This document shows positions 62,985 to 64,000 of a stretch of DNA of 64,000 nt, piece by piece. Position 1 is the first letter of the stretch, and each line of letters opens with the position of its first letter. This stretch comes from Steroidobacteraceae bacterium (GTDB lineage: Bacteria; Pseudomonadota; Gammaproteobacteria; Steroidobacterales; Steroidobacteraceae), in the NCBI GenBank assembly GCA_025458905.1, contig JALORN010000009.1, positions 1 through 64,000 on the forward strand, read 5' to 3'. The notes under the pieces were generated by a model. It worked only from the letters and a program-made list of their open reading frames with translations. It did no database searches and was not told where the DNA came from. The position numbers were made by a program, and so were the translations under genes.

Positions 62985-64000
62985 ATGACATCGTCGTTGT
63001 TCGTACGGGACCTCTTGACGGGCCGGCGCGCCGCGCTCGGCATGCTCGGCGGGATGCTCGCGGGCGCGGCGACGCTCGGTGGCGGTGGCGCGGCGCACGG
63101 CGCCGAGGCACCGGCCGGCAGGCGCGGCTCGAAGTCGCTCGACTTCTCCAACCCCATCGACAACCTCTACGCGTTCGGCAAGATCTGGATGGGCTACGAG
63201 CAGCCGGTGATCGGCGGCTTCCACGGCCTGATGTACATGCGCATGCCGGGCAAGCGCCTGCTGCCGGTGTTCGGCTTCACCGGCACCGGCATCATGCAGG
63301 CGGAGTTCGACCCGAAGGGCACGCTCAAGGTGAAGTCGCGCGAGACCGGCTACTTCACCGACCTGCGCAGCGGCGACATCCTCGAGTACTGGGACAATCC
63401 GCTGACCGGCGAGCGCTGCGAGGTCTACCACTTCTACAACGGCCTGATCACCGGCACGCTCGGCACCGAGGTGCCGCAGTTCAGGCCCGGCGCCGAGGGC
63501 GATGCGCCGACCACGATGAACGAAGGCACGGTGTTTCCCGACGAGGACGGCCGGATGCCGTTCCGCCTGCCGTTCTCTCGCTACGGCGACGACCTGATGC
63601 TCGAGTGGGACTACGCGCACGAGTACCGCAACCCGGTGACGCCGGAAGGCTGGCCGACCTACTCGACCGGCCCGACGATCACGCCGTCCGAGCACTTCAC
63701 GATGTACGCCTCGCTGCGCGAGGTCGAGGACCGTGACCTGCCGACCGCGCGCATGCGCTCCGGGTTCGCGCGCCTGTCGGAGTGCTGGCCGTGGATGCGC
63801 ATGGGCAAGCACGCGCAGCGGGGCCTGACGCTGTTCGGCCGGATGCACTCCCACAAGGGCCTCGCCGGCACGCAGGACGTGCCGCCCAAGGTGCTCGCCT
63901 ACATCGAGAAGCACGCGCCCGAGTTCCTGACGCTGCCGCCGGGCTGGCCGGCGCCGCAGAATTCGCGGCTCGAGACCTGGGGCGCGTTCGCGCAGGACGT
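62985..64000 (+). CDS. DUF1838 family secreted protein, 3' end outside the window
   Basis: The frame is open from the ATG at 62985 to the end of the window (338 codons, no stop). The N-terminus has a twin-arginine-like signal (LLTGRRAALGMLGGMLAGAA). The mature part shows DUF1838 blocks: YAFGKIWMGYEQPVIGGFHG, YFTDLRSGDILEYWDNPLTG, VYHFYNGLITGTLGTEVPQF, FSRYGDDLMLEWDYAHEYRN and PSEHFTMYASLREVEDRDLP. The function of DUF1838 is unknown. The ribosome site AAGGAG lies 9 bases upstream. Confidence 0.85.
   Translation, partial: MTSSLFVRDLLTGRRAALGMLGGMLAGAATLGGGGAAHGAEAPAGRRGSKSLDFSNPIDNLYAFGKIWMGYEQPVIGGFHGLMYMRMPGKRLLPVFGFTGTGIMQAEFDPKGTLKVKSRETGYFTDLRSGDILEYWDNPLTGERCEVYHFYNGLITGTLGTEVPQFRPGAEGDAPTTMNEGTVFPDEDGRMPFRLPFSRYGDDLMLEWDYAHEYRNPVTPEGWPTYSTGPTITPSEHFTMYASLREVEDRDLPTARMRSGFARLSECWPWMRMGKHAQRGLTLFGRMHSHKGLAGTQDVPPKVLAYIEKHAPEFLTLPPGWPAPQNSRLETWGAFAQD

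Noticed and set aside
1..64000. tRNA, rRNA, CRISPR arrays, insertion sequences
   Set aside because: I searched by eye for T-loop-like motifs, regular short repeats with spacers, and transposase or integrase motifs, and found none that hold up.

Overview
The window is 64 kb of very GC-rich (roughly 70% by eye), gene-dense chromosome. The gene families and order point to a gammaproteobacterium near the Xanthomonadales/Nevskiales/Steroidobacterales: spoT-ridA-recG-ubiC-ubiA, then comF divergent from bioBFHCD, then a coxBA-ctaG-coxC cluster with SURF1, SCO-like, ctaA and ctaB genes. That assignment is inference from synteny and family content; no rRNA or tRNA gene is visible.

Layout. 1-5258: stringent response (3' part of spoT), ridA, recG and the first two ubiquinone genes. 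5581-11474: comF (-) and a tightly overlapping biotin operon bioB-F-H-C-D without bioA; the divergent gap holds a BirA-type bipartite operator. 11574-16545: DUF2244 gene and the aa3-type cytochrome c oxidase genes, including a 51-aa gene between coxA and ctaG. 16546-30161: an accessory block that separates coxC from its usual neighbours. 30252-34065: the resumed oxidase assembly set (twin-TM protein, SURF1, SCO-like, heme A synthase, heme O synthase). 34098-57300: housekeeping and transport genes: Uma2, two metallo-beta-lactamase-fold hydrolases, a MASE1 histidine kinase, two AI-2E family proteins, a VOC lipoprotein, uvrD, pyrF, uppP, an MFS carrier, trkA-trkH, a TRAP permease pair, CBS, nfeD/gpx/SPFH, a toxin-antitoxin-like pair and an oxidoreductase. 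57374-64000: smaller and less characterised genes, an apparently AT-richer patch with tiny ORFs, an OppA-like lipoprotein, a PRC-barrel protein and a DUF1838 protein running off the end.

The most interesting region is 16590-28262. Seven genes are chained by 4-base start/stop overlaps: two peptide-type ABC ATPases, two permeases, a peptide-binding protein, an ECF-like sigma factor and a TPR-CHAT (caspase-like) protein. They are followed by a protein with a degenerate anti-sigma-like N-terminus and a beta-sandwich-like C-terminus, a secreted subtilase, and a secreted protein with glycine/aspartate repeats. A strong terminator hairpin closes the set. I infer a proteolysis- or peptide-responsive signalling module in which CHAT controls a sigma factor, formally similar to the sigma/CHAT logic of Craspase but without CRISPR parts and joined to a peptide importer. 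This is a hypothesis.

Elsewhere, most operons use ATGA/GTGA overlaps. Start codons were chosen from these overlaps, ribosome-binding sites and family N-termini. Long antisense ORFs are abundant because of the GC bias and were left out.
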